Positions 10,899 to 22,148 of a stretch of 64,000 nucleotides of DNA are shown in pieces. The notes under the pieces are model-generated. The model had not been told where the DNA came from and did not search any database. It saw only the letters and a program-made list of their open reading frames with translations. Numbering within the stretch: the first letter of the stretch is position 1; every line of letters starts with the position of its first letter. A program made the translations under genes and the position numbers. The DNA is from Artemisia argyi (taxonomy: Eukaryota > Streptophyta > Magnoliopsida > Asterales > Asteraceae), in assembly GCA_030686995.1 (NCBI GenBank), contig CM060694.1, positions 90,200,762-90,264,761 of the forward strand, written 5' to 3'.

Positions 10899-12305
10899 TG
10901 ATGAGGCGAAAAATGATCCGTTTTTAGGGGGTCATTTAAGCCCGAATTCGAATTTATTTGATCAAATATTGCCCTAAATCGTTTCTTTTGTGATTTTAGG
11001 TACTTTGGGAGAGAAATCTGGAAAAGGAAGCAATTCGGACGTTTTTGGAGCATAAAAGTAAAGAAAACGCCAAAGTCTTAATTTTCCATGTTGGGAACAG
11101 TAGGTGACGACATCAAGAGCAATCCTCTGACAGCGTCAAGAGCAGAAGTCCATGACGACCCAGTACAGATTTGACGGCGTCACGAAGGAAGGGCGTCAAG
11201 AGTAAAGAGTCATGACGGCCTGGAATTGTTTAAGTCTTGACGGCGTCAAATGTAGATCAAGGCAGTCCGAGAATAGTTTTGGCGGCGAGGTGACGGCGTC
11301 ACAAGCTTTGTCTTGACGCCGTCAGACCTATTTTTCTATATATAGTTTTCTAATTTTCACACATTAGAAAGAGAAGTTTTGGGAGAAACCCTAAGTACGA
11401 TTTTGGTGCAACTTTTACAGGTTTTTCAAGGGTTCCAAACCCTTGATACCTTGCATTGTAATTGAGATAAGTGTTCCTTTAATTCAATCAATATGTCTAT
11501 GTGTTGGTTGTCTATATCTTGTTCTTGTCTCAATTCCATTATGCTAGGCTAGATCTATCTTGTGTTTGCTTAGATCTAATGAAACCTAGATATTAATTAT
11601 GTGTTGATTACTTGTTTATTCTTGTCTTGGATGAATGATTTATATGTTAGGCTTAAGAAAACTGGCAGATCTCCAATTGGTAACATGCTTGAACGTCTTA
11701 AGAAACATGAACCGAGGCGCACTAGGTCTTTATTGGTTGTATTTAATGCATGAGCCACTGTTTACAATCCCTATAGTTGTGCTGGGCATGGTGTAGGAGG
11801 AGATAAGAGCTCATAGAATTAGGGAGTTATGTGTGCCACCCCATGAATGATATTAAGGAATACGATCCGTCATCCATGCAATTATAACAAGTAATTAACG
11901 TGTAAAAGATGTTTAGGGAGTAGTGAAATCTAAGTAAACACATTTTCTCCAATTACTGCTCACAACTTTAGTATAATTTAGCTTATTTTCATTTCTAGTA
12001 TTTTATTTTAATTGCATCTTAGTATTGGGTTAGTTGATTAGCAACTAATTCCGCCCAAATCCTTCAAACCCGAGATATTTACTTGCTTTCTAAAAAATAT
12101 AAAAATACAAAAATAATCTTCCATCATCTTTAGCACTAGTAATTAGGTTTTCTAATCCTAGCGACACTATTCCTAAGCTGAACGATCAATCCCCCGGTAC
12201 TTGTCACTATACTATACTACAACGATCAGGTACACTGCCTGGTGGGGGTTGTAAGCTTCTCGAGATCCCTCGAGAGGTAAAGCCTGTTGCGATTCTCATG
12301 TATCA
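10899..12305 (+). repeat. P left LTR
   Basis: 1407 bp; exactly the same length as the right LTR. It contains the TGACG cluster and TATA box described separately and a CATTAGAAAGAGAAG leader downstream of the TATA. Confidence 0.95.
11103..11346 (+). promoter_or_regulatory. TGACGGCGTCA cluster and TATA box, P left LTR
   Basis: Several copies of TGACGGCGTCA or near variants (some decayed in this LTR, for example TGACGACATCA), then TATATATAG at 11338-11346. The near-palindrome places two TGACG half-sites head to head. TGACG is the core bound by plant TGA-type bZIP factors (as-1/ocs elements); whether these copies are bound is inference. Confidence 0.55.
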
Positions 12306-12311
12306 AGTTTT

Positions 12312-12330
12312 TGGCGCCGCAGACCGGGGA
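12312..12330 (+). other. P primer-binding site (tRNA-Asp type, damaged)
   Basis: TGGCGCCG followed by four mismatched bases and CCGGGGA. The intact plant tRNA-Asp PBS is TGGCGCCGTTGCCGGGGA; element A and Y keep near-perfect versions. Confidence 0.8.
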
Positions 12331-12465
12331 ATAGTTATTGTCTAGGTTAGAATTTCTTTTTATTAGGTCTACTTGCTAGATTCCTTTCTAGTAAGATTTT
12401 ATTTTTATTTTTAGGTTTCTATAGTCTATCTATTTCTTTGTGTCCTTTGTTCGTAAACTATTTCG

Positions 12466-12736
12466 ATGGATCACAATAACATTGATCGTTTGATTCCTGT
12501 TATTCGTGTTTTTCATCGTAGGATCTTCCAAATGCCCACCCCACTTCCTTTAGAAGAAAATGAGAACCCACCTAACCTCTCACCCAACCACCACTTTGAC
12601 AATAATTCTGATTTAGAAGAGTCTGATCATGATGATGACCGTAGGGCTAGTCCTTTCTATTATTCAGACTCCGATGAGGATCTTGATGATGGTGATGTGA
12701 TTAATAAGAATAGGATGGAAGAAGAAATAAACCTTC
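12466..12736 (+). pseudogene. P ORF, 5' part (acidic N-terminus)
   Basis: Ninety codons plus one base, starting MDHNNIDRLIPVIRVF. A Pro/Asn-rich segment is followed by an acidic disordered-looking stretch (SDLEESDHDDDRR, YSDSDEDLDDGD). Translation then runs into the Q LTR, where the sequence is foreign. Removing Q and one CCTTC copy lets the frame continue at 22149 without a stop, for 298 residues in all. The ORF was therefore open when Q arrived. Not a known enzyme; see the 3' part. Confidence 0.8.
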
Positions 12737-15700
12737 TGTCACAACTCACCATTTCACGTCATTTACCATTTCAGGTCATTTTCCCAAACTTCGACTTTTT
12801 ACTATTCATAAATCACTATTCATCAAAACACTATTCATCGTTTTCGAGGTCAGTTTGATGTTCTGAGAAACTTTTTGGAAATTTACTATTCACCGAACAC
12901 TATTCATTTCCGGAAAAGTTTTCACCATTCACTTGCATTACTCATTTCATCGTAAATTTAGTTTACGGGTATTCAAATTCGCGTAACCGGATTGGTTTAG
13001 GTGCGAATTCATTTTATTAGTGTTGAGTACACTGCATACGGACTGGGGATAGTCTGCATATCATCATAACAGCATTTTCATGTTATACCACTCTCAGGAT
13101 TTTCAAATTTCTATATTCAGTACATTTAACGTTTTTACGTATACGTAATTATAATAAACGTTAACACCCGGTTTATACATGACGAATATATCTAAATATT
13201 CCCACGATGGTCCCGACATATTTTTATATCCATTTTAACATCTTAAAAGTTATAACATTCAGTTACCCAGTATTTTGGAAATTTATTTTATTTTTAACGT
13301 ACGCGTATGAATATAACAACGGTTTTCGTTAAAACTAAACATTAACCACCCGATCACTCAGTAAATGTACCCAACATATTTTTAATATGTTTTTAACATT
13401 TTATAACTTTATTTCATCCCGGTAAACTTCGTGAACATTTATTTCTAATAAAACCGGTACCCGATCGTAACTAAAAACACAAACTAGTGTAATTTCATAT
13501 AAGTATTTCTAATTAAATCCCAAGTACCCTAACCCCCCCCCCCCCCCTCCTACCCTTTGAAAACCGGCCCCAAGACCACCCCATTTTAACCCTTGGCATT
13601 AACTAGCCATTTTATACTAATAAACACATTATAACATCACTTTACCAAATTTACAAAATCATAAGTCATCTTTTAAGCTAAGAACAAATTTTATCTCATC
13701 TCTCCCATTTCCATCTTCATCCACACGACCCAAATCAATCTCATAGATCAAGTAATCATTTTTCATAAAGTAAAACACAAAACTTGTTCATTTTACAAGC
13801 CTAATCAAGAATCAAGCAACAAAAACACAAGAACATCAAGCATAATCATCCTATAATCATCTCATTTGGTCAAGTAAGTTTTCATCTTTATTTTTTCATG
13901 GATCATCCTATTTTTACATGTATTACATAAGTATCATGCTAAAAACCATGTATAAGTAGCTATACTACACTTTATTTTGGCTAAAAAGAAACATACAAAC
14001 CCTAACTTTTTAGTTATGAATCCCCTTGCTCTAATAACTTGGTTAGGAGTCCATGGCACCCTAAGAAGGTGTATGGTAAGATTAGATTAGTCATGTGGTG
14101 ATTACAAGAGGATTGGTGATGGTAGAAATTGGTTTTTAACCTTGGAAACTTGATTTGGAACCCATTTTAGACATGCTGTCCCGTTTTGTAAAAATCTGGA
14201 AAATCAGTAAACACCAAGGGAATTTTGGCAAAATTTTTAGAAAATACTTTCAAAAACGAATCCGTAGGCGAAAGAACGGATTAAAAAGAGTCTATAACGA
14301 AGGAGTTATGATTTTTGCAAGATTGTAGACGAAAAGTATTTTTCAGAAAATGTTTGCTGTTGGACGTTTTTCATTGGACAAAAAGAGACTTTAGACGTAA
14401 CCCGGAGGAGCCGAGCTTTCCAAAATATATTACTACATACTAAGACGTAACCGTGGACATAAAGAACAAGTAAAACGGACAAGTAACGACAAAGATATAC
14501 TCGTTTGAATATCGGCTAAAACCATTTTATAATTGACAGCTTTTAATATAATTTGGCGCAAAAACTACGAAGTACATTTTCAAGCTAAACATAATATCAA
14601 GTACCGAGCTTTATAACTAACGTAGTATTAGTTATTACGAGTATGTTTTCATCATTTCAAGGATTACAACCCGAGTATTTCAACGTCAACATGAGAACTT
14701 ACGTTATATATATATATAAGTATATATATATTATAACTAGCTATTTATATTTTCTAATAGCAATATTTTCCAAATTCTTGGATTATATATTTTTGACAAT
14801 ACAAGTGTTTTTCCAAAGAGTAGAGTGGTATAGAAACATGAGCATGGTCATTCATAAACATCATTTGGTGATCTAAATGAGATCATTCATCATTCATTAT
14901 AGGTTGCGGCAGTTAACCGATCATTGTTGTTCACTTCATTTCATATCAGTATCATCAGTTGAGGTGAGTTTTCATGGCCCCGTTTTCAATTACTTATTTG
15001 ATTTCAAATCCCACGGGGGAGAATACATTGCATCAATTACTTTCGTACATGCCCAAGTATTACAAATTCCTTACATTGCTTAAGTTGCCTTACTACCACG
15101 ACACGACAAGTCCCCTTTATTTCATGGACCGTTAATTACAGTACGAGCGAGAGTGAGTGAATAGATCTATTGAGGGTGACTCCTCCATTCGTGTTTGGGT
15201 TGCTCCAACGGAATTACGAATGCATTTCATTTCTAAATTACGAGTGTCTGGTAAACACTCACTTGGGGCAAGATTTAGTACGTCTAGCTTCGGGGCCATG
15301 AGCTTAAGAGACAATGTAGCATTTTTGACATTTTTGTCGGTTTACTTTATACTTGTGGCTTATGTACATACGATTTAACTTACAAACCTATGATTATTCA
15401 CCAACATTCGTGTTGACTGTTTTCGCAATGTATTTTCAGGTAACTAAGAGCATAAACTTCATGGCATGCATGGAGTCATTTTAGTGAGGACCTAGGATGA
15501 CGCGTCTCACTTTGACACTTTCATGCACTTATGTATAATTATCGTTTGACATGTCTAAACTTATTTCTGTAAACCTTTCATGACTTCTGGGGACCTATGT
15601 TTTGTAGCACTGGATGCTTTTAAATAAAAATCAAACGATATGTATTTTCCAAACGACACTTTAGGTCGTTCAATATTTCCTTGTTGTGGTGCTATGACAG

Positions 15701-15755
15701 TTACACCCTCAGGCATTCCATTCCGCTGCAAGTCAGGTAAATTGGGGGTGTGACA
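12737..15755 (+). repeat. Q left LTR
   Basis: 3019 bp, TGTCACAACTC to GGGGGTGTGACA, giving short inverted ends TGTCA/TGACA. A C-run near 13530-13547 and an AT-rich microsatellite near 14706-14731 differ in length from the right LTR. Small ORFs inside are duplicated in both LTRs and look non-coding. Confidence 0.95.
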
Positions 15756-15758
15756 GAT

Positions 15759-15770
15759 TGGTATCAGAGC
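15759..15770 (+). other. Q primer-binding site (tRNA-iMet)
   Basis: TGGTATCAGAGC begins three bases after the LTR end at 15755, matching the initiator tRNA-Met PBS of chromovirus gypsy elements. Confidence 0.95.
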
Positions 15771-15922
15771 TAAGGTTATAGAGAACTAGGATGTATCATT
15801 GACCCTAGACTATAACCTCATTATCATAGCATCTCATCATTTCATCATAAGTGCATGTTCATTGCTTTTGGTGATTTCATTACGAGTTATTTATTTTATT
15901 TCACCTTGATTATCACAGAACC

Positions 15923-16957
15923 ATGTCTGCAAACCCAAATGTTATACTGTACACCATCACAGACTCCGATACTGAAGACTCTACGTCTTCTACTGCCCGT
16001 TCACCACCACCTATTGAAGACACTATGTCTTCTACAGTCCGTTCACCACCACCTAGTCCTATTGTACCTGAGTTGCCACTTTTGGCATCAGATGATGACA
16101 CAGAGCCTTTCGAGGAGGAGGAGACGGCTCCTACTCCTCATGTCTATCCTATTGTACCATGTGACATCCTCACCCGTGTACCCACAGACACACCATCCCC
16201 TACCACCACTATCCAGTCTGAGCCGAGACTTATGTTTCGTAGGGAAAAGACTATCCAGGTTGCTAGTAAGAAGGTTCGTTATGCCACATCTACTTATAGG
16301 ACCCTACCTAGTCCCACTGTGCCTACACCACCACCAGCCATACCCACTGCTACCCCTATATCCACCTCACTCTTGCCACTTAGGAAGCGTGTTAGGTTTA
16401 CCACTCCAGATTCACCTACCACTACAGAGTCAGAATCAGCAGAACCACCACCAGTATACCACGTAGGTGAGAGTTCTAGAGCGGCTGCGGCTAGGAGCCC
16501 TACACCCGTCACATTAGAGGATCAGATGGGTGCTCAGCAGGAGCAAGTCGATAGGTTGGGGTATAGAGTTGATGAGATCATTACTACTCGACTTGAGACT
16601 GTCGAGGAGCAGGTTGAGGATTTGGTGCAGGGCAGGGTTGGTATCGATGTGACATACCATGGACTTGAGGCGCGACAGTTGAGGCATCAGGAGCAGATTG
16701 AGCTGCTTAGGGATGAGTTACCTGAGATTAGAGATAGAGCTCAGGCGACACAGGAGACTCAGTGGGAGCAGGTAGATCAGTTAGCATTGCTTCGAGAGAG
16801 GTTGGTCATTTTGGAGGGCAGGGATGTTTCTTCTCAGTTACGAGTTCAGCATCTGGAGGAAATCGTGGTTGCGATGGATCGTGAGATTCGCCGCTTGAGG
16901 GGAGAGCCTGGAGCATCTGGAGCTCCTGGACCGTCTAGAGCACCTGGAGGAGCATAG
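15923..16957 (+). CDS. Q extra ORF upstream of gag (unknown, coiled-coil)
   Basis: 344 residues, intact, sense orientation, between PBS and gag. The first 190 residues or so are Pro/Ser/Thr-rich and low-complexity (SSTARSPPP repeated, acidic DDDTEPFEEEET), with basic patches (LMFRREK, LRKRVRF). The region from about 200 to 325 is Gln/Glu/Leu/Arg-rich with heptad spacing and reads as a long coiled coil (QEQVDRLGYRVDEI, LRHQEQIELLRDELPEIRD, LVILEGR, HLEEIVVAMDREIRRLRGE). The tail is Gly/Pro/Ala-rich. No catalytic motif or zinc knuckle. I do not recognise a function; extra ORFs before gag are known in Ogre-type gypsy elements, but not usual in Tekay to my knowledge. Confidence 0.7.
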   Translation: MSANPNVILYTITDSDTEDSTSSTARSPPPIEDTMSSTVRSPPPSPIVPELPLLASDDDTEPFEEEETAPTPHVYPIVPCDILTRVPTDTPSPTTTIQSEPRLMFRREKTIQVASKKVRYATSTYRTLPSPTVPTPPPAIPTATPISTSLLPLRKRVRFTTPDSPTTTESESAEPPPVYHVGESSRAAAARSPTPVTLEDQMGAQQEQVDRLGYRVDEIITTRLETVEEQVEDLVQGRVGIDVTYHGLEARQLRHQEQIELLRDELPEIRDRAQATQETQWEQVDQLALLRERLVILEGRDVSSQLRVQHLEEIVVAMDREIRRLRGEPGASGAPGPSRAPGGA

Positions 16958-17206
16958 ACATAGACTAGTATTATATTAGCTTTTACTATTTCCTAGTCCC
17001 GAGGTGTGGGACGTAGTTCAAGAACTTGTAGTCTTTTGTTGTTGTACAAACAAATATATCAAGTGCGACTCTACTATGTTGGAAATGTTGTGCTATATAT
17101 ATATATCGGTCTATGTTGGCCGAAATTTTCATGAATTATATTCATGTGTTGTGATTATATTTATGATGTTTCATGGTTGCTCTTTATGGTTAACGTATTT
17201 ATACTT

Positions 17207-17332
17207 GTTGAGGTTGTATCTATACGTGTCGTGGTTGTATTATTACAGGTTGTGGTTGTACTCGTACATGTCATGGTTGTATTTATACTTGTTGTGGTTG
17301 TATATATACATGTTGTGGGCGTATATTTTGTA
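17207..17332 (+). repeat. 21-bp tandem repeat (6 copies) in Q leader
   Basis: Six imperfect 21-bp units of the form GTYRTGGTTGTAYTNRTACRT lie between the extra ORF and gag. Same-strand frames through it encode a Tyr/Leu/Trp-rich repeat that is not likely to be translated. Confidence 0.85.
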
Positions 17333-17392
17333 CGATGACTATTTCTATTATATTTTTCTCATGGTTGTTGTCGATTATTATTTATCAGAAGT

Positions 17393-18472
17393 ATGGCGCC
17401 AAAGAAGGCAAAGGCTACATCGGAAACACCCGCTATGACACAAGCAGCTATCCGCAAGTTGGTCAGGGATAGTGTAGCAGAAGCTCTAGAGATTGAAAGA
17501 GCTGAAGTTGCTGCTAGGGCTGCTGAGGTTCCACCTACTGCTGAAGTGGTTCAACCCACTACTAGGCGTGAATGTACTTGGAAGGATTTCAAGACTAGTG
17601 ATCCTATCAAGTATAAGGGCAATGAGGGAGCGGTTGCTTTAATCCGCTGGTTTGAGAAGACTGAGAACGTTTTTCTCATGTGTGGTTGTCAGGAGGTTAA
17701 CAAGGTAAAGTTCGCTACAGGAATGCTGCTGGATGAAGCCATGTCTTGGTGGAATTCGTATGCTCAGCCCATTGGCATGGAGAATGCTTACAAACTCACA
17801 TGGGCTGAATTCAAAAAGCTGATGACCAAGAAGTTTTGCCCTCGTACTGAGGTGCAAAAGCTAGAAACAGAGTTCTACCAGTTGGTAACTCAAGGAGATG
17901 ATATTGAAACTTATATCAGGAAGTTTCAGGAGTTGGCTACACTGTGTCCAACTATGGTTCCGGACGATGAGAAAAAGATGGAGAACTTTAATGGGGGATT
18001 ACCCGAAAGCATCCGAGGGGATGTGATGTCTTTCGACCCACAAACAATGGAGGAGGCCATTCGTATAACTCAGAAACTTATGGTCCAAGTGTTGAAAGGA
18101 AAATCTGCTGCAAACAACAACAATAACCGAAACAACAACCCAAACAACAATAACAACAACAAAAGGAGGTTTGACGGTAACCAAGGTGGAAATAAGAGGC
18201 AAGAAATGGCAAGGGCCTATGCTACAGGACCTACTGAAGGGAGAGGGTATGCTGGAATTCTACCCAAGTGTGATAGGTGTCAGAAACACCATAACCCAGG
18301 ACGTTGCCCAGATACATGTGGCAACTGTAAGAGGGTTGGTCACCACACCAAAGATTGCAGGATCCCAAACTTGGGTGACAATCAGAAACCACCAGTAACA
18401 TGTTATGGTTGCGGAGAAATTGGACACTTTAGGGGTGAGTGCCCAAAGAGGAAGAATCAAGGAGCTGGATAG
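17393..18472 (+). CDS. gag: Q Gag (Tekay/chromovirus type)
   Basis: 359 residues. Basic N-terminus (MAPKKAKAT), then the retrotransposon Gag capsid domain at about 60-230 (ALIRWFEKTENVF, AMSWWNSYA, FKKLMTKKFCPRTEVQKLE, QELATLCP, PESIRGDV). An Asn-rich linker follows at about 243-258 and then three cysteine knuckles: CDRCQKHHNPGRC, CGNCKRVGHHTKDC and CYGCGEIGHFRGEC. Complete and open. It ends 34 bases into the protease frame; in relatives gag and pol are one frame, so a frameshift lies at this junction. Confidence 0.92.
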   Translation: MAPKKAKATSETPAMTQAAIRKLVRDSVAEALEIERAEVAARAAEVPPTAEVVQPTTRRECTWKDFKTSDPIKYKGNEGAVALIRWFEKTENVFLMCGCQEVNKVKFATGMLLDEAMSWWNSYAQPIGMENAYKLTWAEFKKLMTKKFCPRTEVQKLETEFYQLVTQGDDIETYIRKFQELATLCPTMVPDDEKKMENFNGGLPESIRGDVMSFDPQTMEEAIRITQKLMVQVLKGKSAANNNNNRNNNPNNNNNNKRRFDGNQGGNKRQEMARAYATGPTEGRGYAGILPKCDRCQKHHNPGRCPDTCGNCKRVGHHTKDCRIPNLGDNQKPPVTCYGCGEIGHFRGECPKRKNQGAG

Positions 18473-18819
18473 AAGTTGGAGGAGTAGCTCGAGGAAGGGC
18501 TTATGTTATGGGAGGAGAAGATGCCCGTGAGGACCCGAATGTTGTTACGGGTACGTTCCTCGTTAATAATCGTTATGCATCCATTTTATTTGATTCAGGA
18601 GCGGATAGAAGTTTTATATCTATTACATTTGCACCTTTACTTAACATAGAACCAACTACTTTAGACATTCCCTATATTGTTGAATTAGCCGATAGGTCTT
18701 TAGTTAACACCAACACCGTTATCCGTGGTTGCACCATCAATTTCCTAAATCACCCATACAATATAGACCTTATGCCCGTAGAACTTAGAAGTTTTGACGT
18801 TGTTATCGGTATGGATTAG
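18439..18819 (+). pseudogene. Q protease fragment
   Basis: Aspartic protease with active site DSGA in FDSGADRSFIS, followed by LADRSLV and VVIGMD, the conserved region at the end of the fold. It is in a different frame from gag and has no good start of its own. A stop codon (TAG) follows GMD where relatives have Trp. Immediately after this, the sequence jumps to the last part of pol, so protease is the only pol enzyme left. Confidence 0.85.
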
Positions 18820-18821
18820 TT

Positions 18822-19091
18822 GTCTCAAACCTTAAGAAATGCCTTTCAGATGAGTCATCCGTTATACCATTAGAAGAGATTCAGTTATATGACAAACTTA
18901 ACTTTGTGGAGGAACCAGTTGAAATCATGGACCGAGAGGTCAAACAGTTAAAGCATAGTAGAATTCCGATCGTTAAGGTTCGCTGGAATTCTCGAAGAGG
19001 ACCCGAGTTTACTTAGGAACGAGAGGACCAAATGCAACGCAAGTATCCACACCTTTTCACCAAACCTATTACCGAGACCAACACTAGCTGA
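18822..19091 (+). pseudogene. Q pol 3' remnant (after a large internal deletion)
   Basis: In frame from 18822 this encodes the last part of a Tekay polyprotein, with VSNLKKCLSDES, EEPVEIMDREVKQLK and IPIVKVRWNSRRGPEFT, the segment at the chromodomain end. One stop (TAG, 19014-19016) replaces the Trp expected after EFT. The junction near 18819 joins it directly to protease: all RT, RNase H and integrase coding sequence, about 3 kb in relatives, is gone. Confidence 0.85.
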
Positions 19092-19114
19092 ATTCAGGGA
19101 CTGAATTCCTATTT

Positions 19115-19125
19115 GGGTGGGCGGA
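19115..19125 (+). other. Q polypurine tract
   Basis: GGGTGGGCGGA directly before the right LTR start TGTCCC, the expected plus-strand primer site. Confidence 0.75.
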
Positions 19126-22100
19126 TGTCCCAACTCACCATTTCACGTCATTTACCATTTCAGGTCATTTTCCCAAACTTCGACTTTTTACTATTCATAA
19201 ATCACTATTCATCAAAACACTATTCATCGTTTTCGAGGTCAGTTTGATGTTCTGAGAAACTTTTTGGAAATTTACTATTCACCGAACACTATTCATTTCC
19301 GGAAAAGTTTTCACCATTCACTTGCATTACTCATTTCATCGTAAATTTAGTTTACGGGTATTCAAATTCGCGTAACCGGATTGGTTTAGGTGCGAATTCA
19401 TTTCATTAGTGTTGAGTACACTGCATACGGACTGGGGATAGTCTGCATATCATCATAACAGCATTTTCATGTTATACCACTCTCAGGATTTTCAAATTTC
19501 TATATTCAGTACATTTAACGTTTTTACGTATACGTAATTATAATAAACGTTAACACCCGGTTTATACATGACGAATATATCTAAATATTCCCACGATGGT
19601 CCCGACATATTTTTATATCCATTTTAACATCTTAAAAGTTATAACATTCAGTTACCCAGTATTTTGGAAATTTATTTTATTTTTAACGTACGCGTATGAA
19701 TATAACAACGGTTTTCGTTAAAACTAAACATTAACCACCCGATCACTCAGTAAATGTACCCAACATATTTTTAATATGTTTTTAACATTTTATAACTTTA
19801 TTTCATCCCGGTAAACTTCGTGAACATTTATTTCTAATAAAACCGGTACCCGATCGTAACTAAAAACACAAACTAGTGTAATTTCATATAAGTATTTCTA
19901 ATTAAATCCCAAGTACCCTAACCCCCCCCCCCCCCCCTCCTACCCTTTGAAAACCGGCCCCAAGACCACCCCATTTTAACCCTTGGCATTAACTAGCCAT
20001 TTTATACTAATAAACACATTATAACATCACTTTACCAAATTTACAAAATCATAAGTCATCTTTTAAGCTAAGAACAAATTTTATCTCATCTCTCCCATTT
20101 CCATCTTCATCCACACGACCCAAATCAATCTCATAGATCAAGTAATCATTTTTCATAAAGTAAAACACAAAACTTGTTCATTTTACAAGCCTAATCAAGA
20201 ATCAAGCAACAAAAACACAAGAACATCAAGCATAATCATCCTATAATCATCTCATTTGGTCAAGTAAGTTTTCATCTTTATTTTTTCATGGATCATCCTA
20301 TTTTTACATGTATTACATAAGTATCATGCTAAAAACCATGTATAAGTAGCTATACTACACTTTATTTTGGCTAAAAAGAAACATACAAACCCTAACTTTT
20401 TAGTTATGAATCCCCTTGCTCTAATAACTTGGTTAGGAGTCCATGGCACCCTAAGAAGGTGTATGGTAAGATTAGATTAGTCATGTGGTGATTACAAGAG
20501 GATTGGTGATGGTAGAAATTGGTTTTTAACCTTGGAAACTTGATTTGGAACCCATTTTAGACATGCTGTCCCGTTTTGTAAAAATCTGGAAAATCAGTAA
20601 ACACCAAGGGAACTTTGGCAAAATTTTTAGAAAATACTTTCAAAAACGAATCCGTAGGCGAAAGAACGGATTAAAAAGAGTCTATAACGAAGGAGTTATG
20701 ATTTTTGCAAGATTGTAGACGAAAAGTATTTTTCAGAAAATGTTTGCTGTTGGACGTTTTTCATTGGACAAAAAGAGACTTTAGACGTAACCCGGAGGAG
20801 CCGAGCTTTCCAAAATATATTACTACATACTAAGACGTAACCGTGGACATAAAGAACAAGTAAAACGGACAAGTAACGACAAAGATATACTTGTTTGAAT
20901 ATCGGCTAAAACCATTTTATAATTGACAGCTTTTAATATAATTTGGCGCAAAAACTACGAAGTACATTTTCAAGCTAAACATAATATCAAGTACCGAGCT
21001 TTATAACTAACGTAGTATTAGTTATTACGAGTATGTTTTCATCATTTCAAGGATTACAACCCGAGTATTTCAACGTCAACATGAGAACTTACGTTATATA
21101 TATATAAGTATATATATATTATAACTAGCTATTTATATTTTCTAATAGCAATATTTTCCAAATTCTTGGATTATATATTTTTGACAATACAAGTGTTTTT
21201 CCAAAGAGTAGAGTGGTATAGAAACATGAGCATGGTCATTCATAAACATCATTTGGTGATCTAAATGAGATCATTCATCATTCATTATAGGTTGCGGCAG
21301 TTAACCGATCATTGTTGTTCACTTCATTTCATATCAGTATCATCAGTTGAGGTGAGTTTTCATGGCCCCGTTTTCAATTACTTATTTGATTTCAAATCCC
21401 ACGGGGGAGAATACATTGCATCAATTACTTTCGTACATGCCCAAGTATTACAAATTCCTTACATTGCTTAAGTTGCCTTACTACCACGACACGACAAGTC
21501 CCCTTTATTTCATGGACCGTTAATTACAGTACGAGCGAGAGTGAGTGAATAGATCTATTGAGGGTGACTCCTCCATTCGTGTTTGGGTTGCTCCAACGGA
21601 ATTACGAATGCATTTCATTTCTAAATTACGAGTGTCTGGTAAACACTCACTTGGGGCAAGATTTAGTACGTCTAGCTTCGGGGCCATGAGCTTAAGAGAC
21701 AATGTAGCATTTTTGACATTTTTGTCGGTTTACTTTATACTTGTGGCTTATGTACATACGATTTAACTTACAAACCTATGATTATTCACCAACATTCGTG
21801 TTGACTGTTTTCGCAATGTATTTTCAGGTAACTAAGAGCATAAACTTCATGGCATGCATGGAGTCATTTTAGTGAGGACCTAGGATGACGCGTCTCACTT
21901 TGACACTTTCATGCACTTATGTATAATTATCGTTTGACATGTCTAAACTTATTTCTGTAAACCTTTCATGACTTCTGGGGACCTATGTTTTGTAGCACTG
22001 GATGCTTTTAAATAAAAATCAAACGATATGTATTTTCCAAACGACACTTTAGGTCGTTCAATATTTCCTTGTTGTGGTGCTATGACAGTTACACCCTCAG

Positions 22101-22143
22101 GCATTCCATTCCGCTGCAAGTCAGGTAAATTGGGGGTGTGACA
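19126..22143 (+). repeat. Q right LTR
   Basis: 3018 bp, matching the left LTR almost base for base. Visible differences include the fifth base (TGTCC versus TGTCA), TTTCATT for TTTTATT near 19401, AACTTTGG for AATTTTGG near 20611 and ACTTGTTTG for ACTCGTTTG near 20890. Confidence 0.95.
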
Positions 22144-22148
22144 CCTTC

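Larger units (their letters stand above)
12737..22143 (+). mobile_element. Q: internally deleted Tekay-type Ty3/gypsy retrotransposon
   Basis: 9407 bp with 3-kb LTRs (12737-15755 and 19126-22143), tRNA-iMet PBS, purine tract, and a perfect 5-bp duplication CCTTC (12732-12736 and 22144-22148). Inside are an extra ORF, gag, a protease fragment and only the last part of pol; RT, RNase H and integrase are missing. The LTRs differ at only about five substitutions plus two simple-repeat length changes by eye, so the insertion is recent. Inserted in the P ORF. Confidence 0.95.

Noticed and set aside
14877..15378. Short frames in the Q left LTR, repeated at 21265-21766
   Set aside because: They are present twice because the LTR is present twice; no family resemblance and no codon support.
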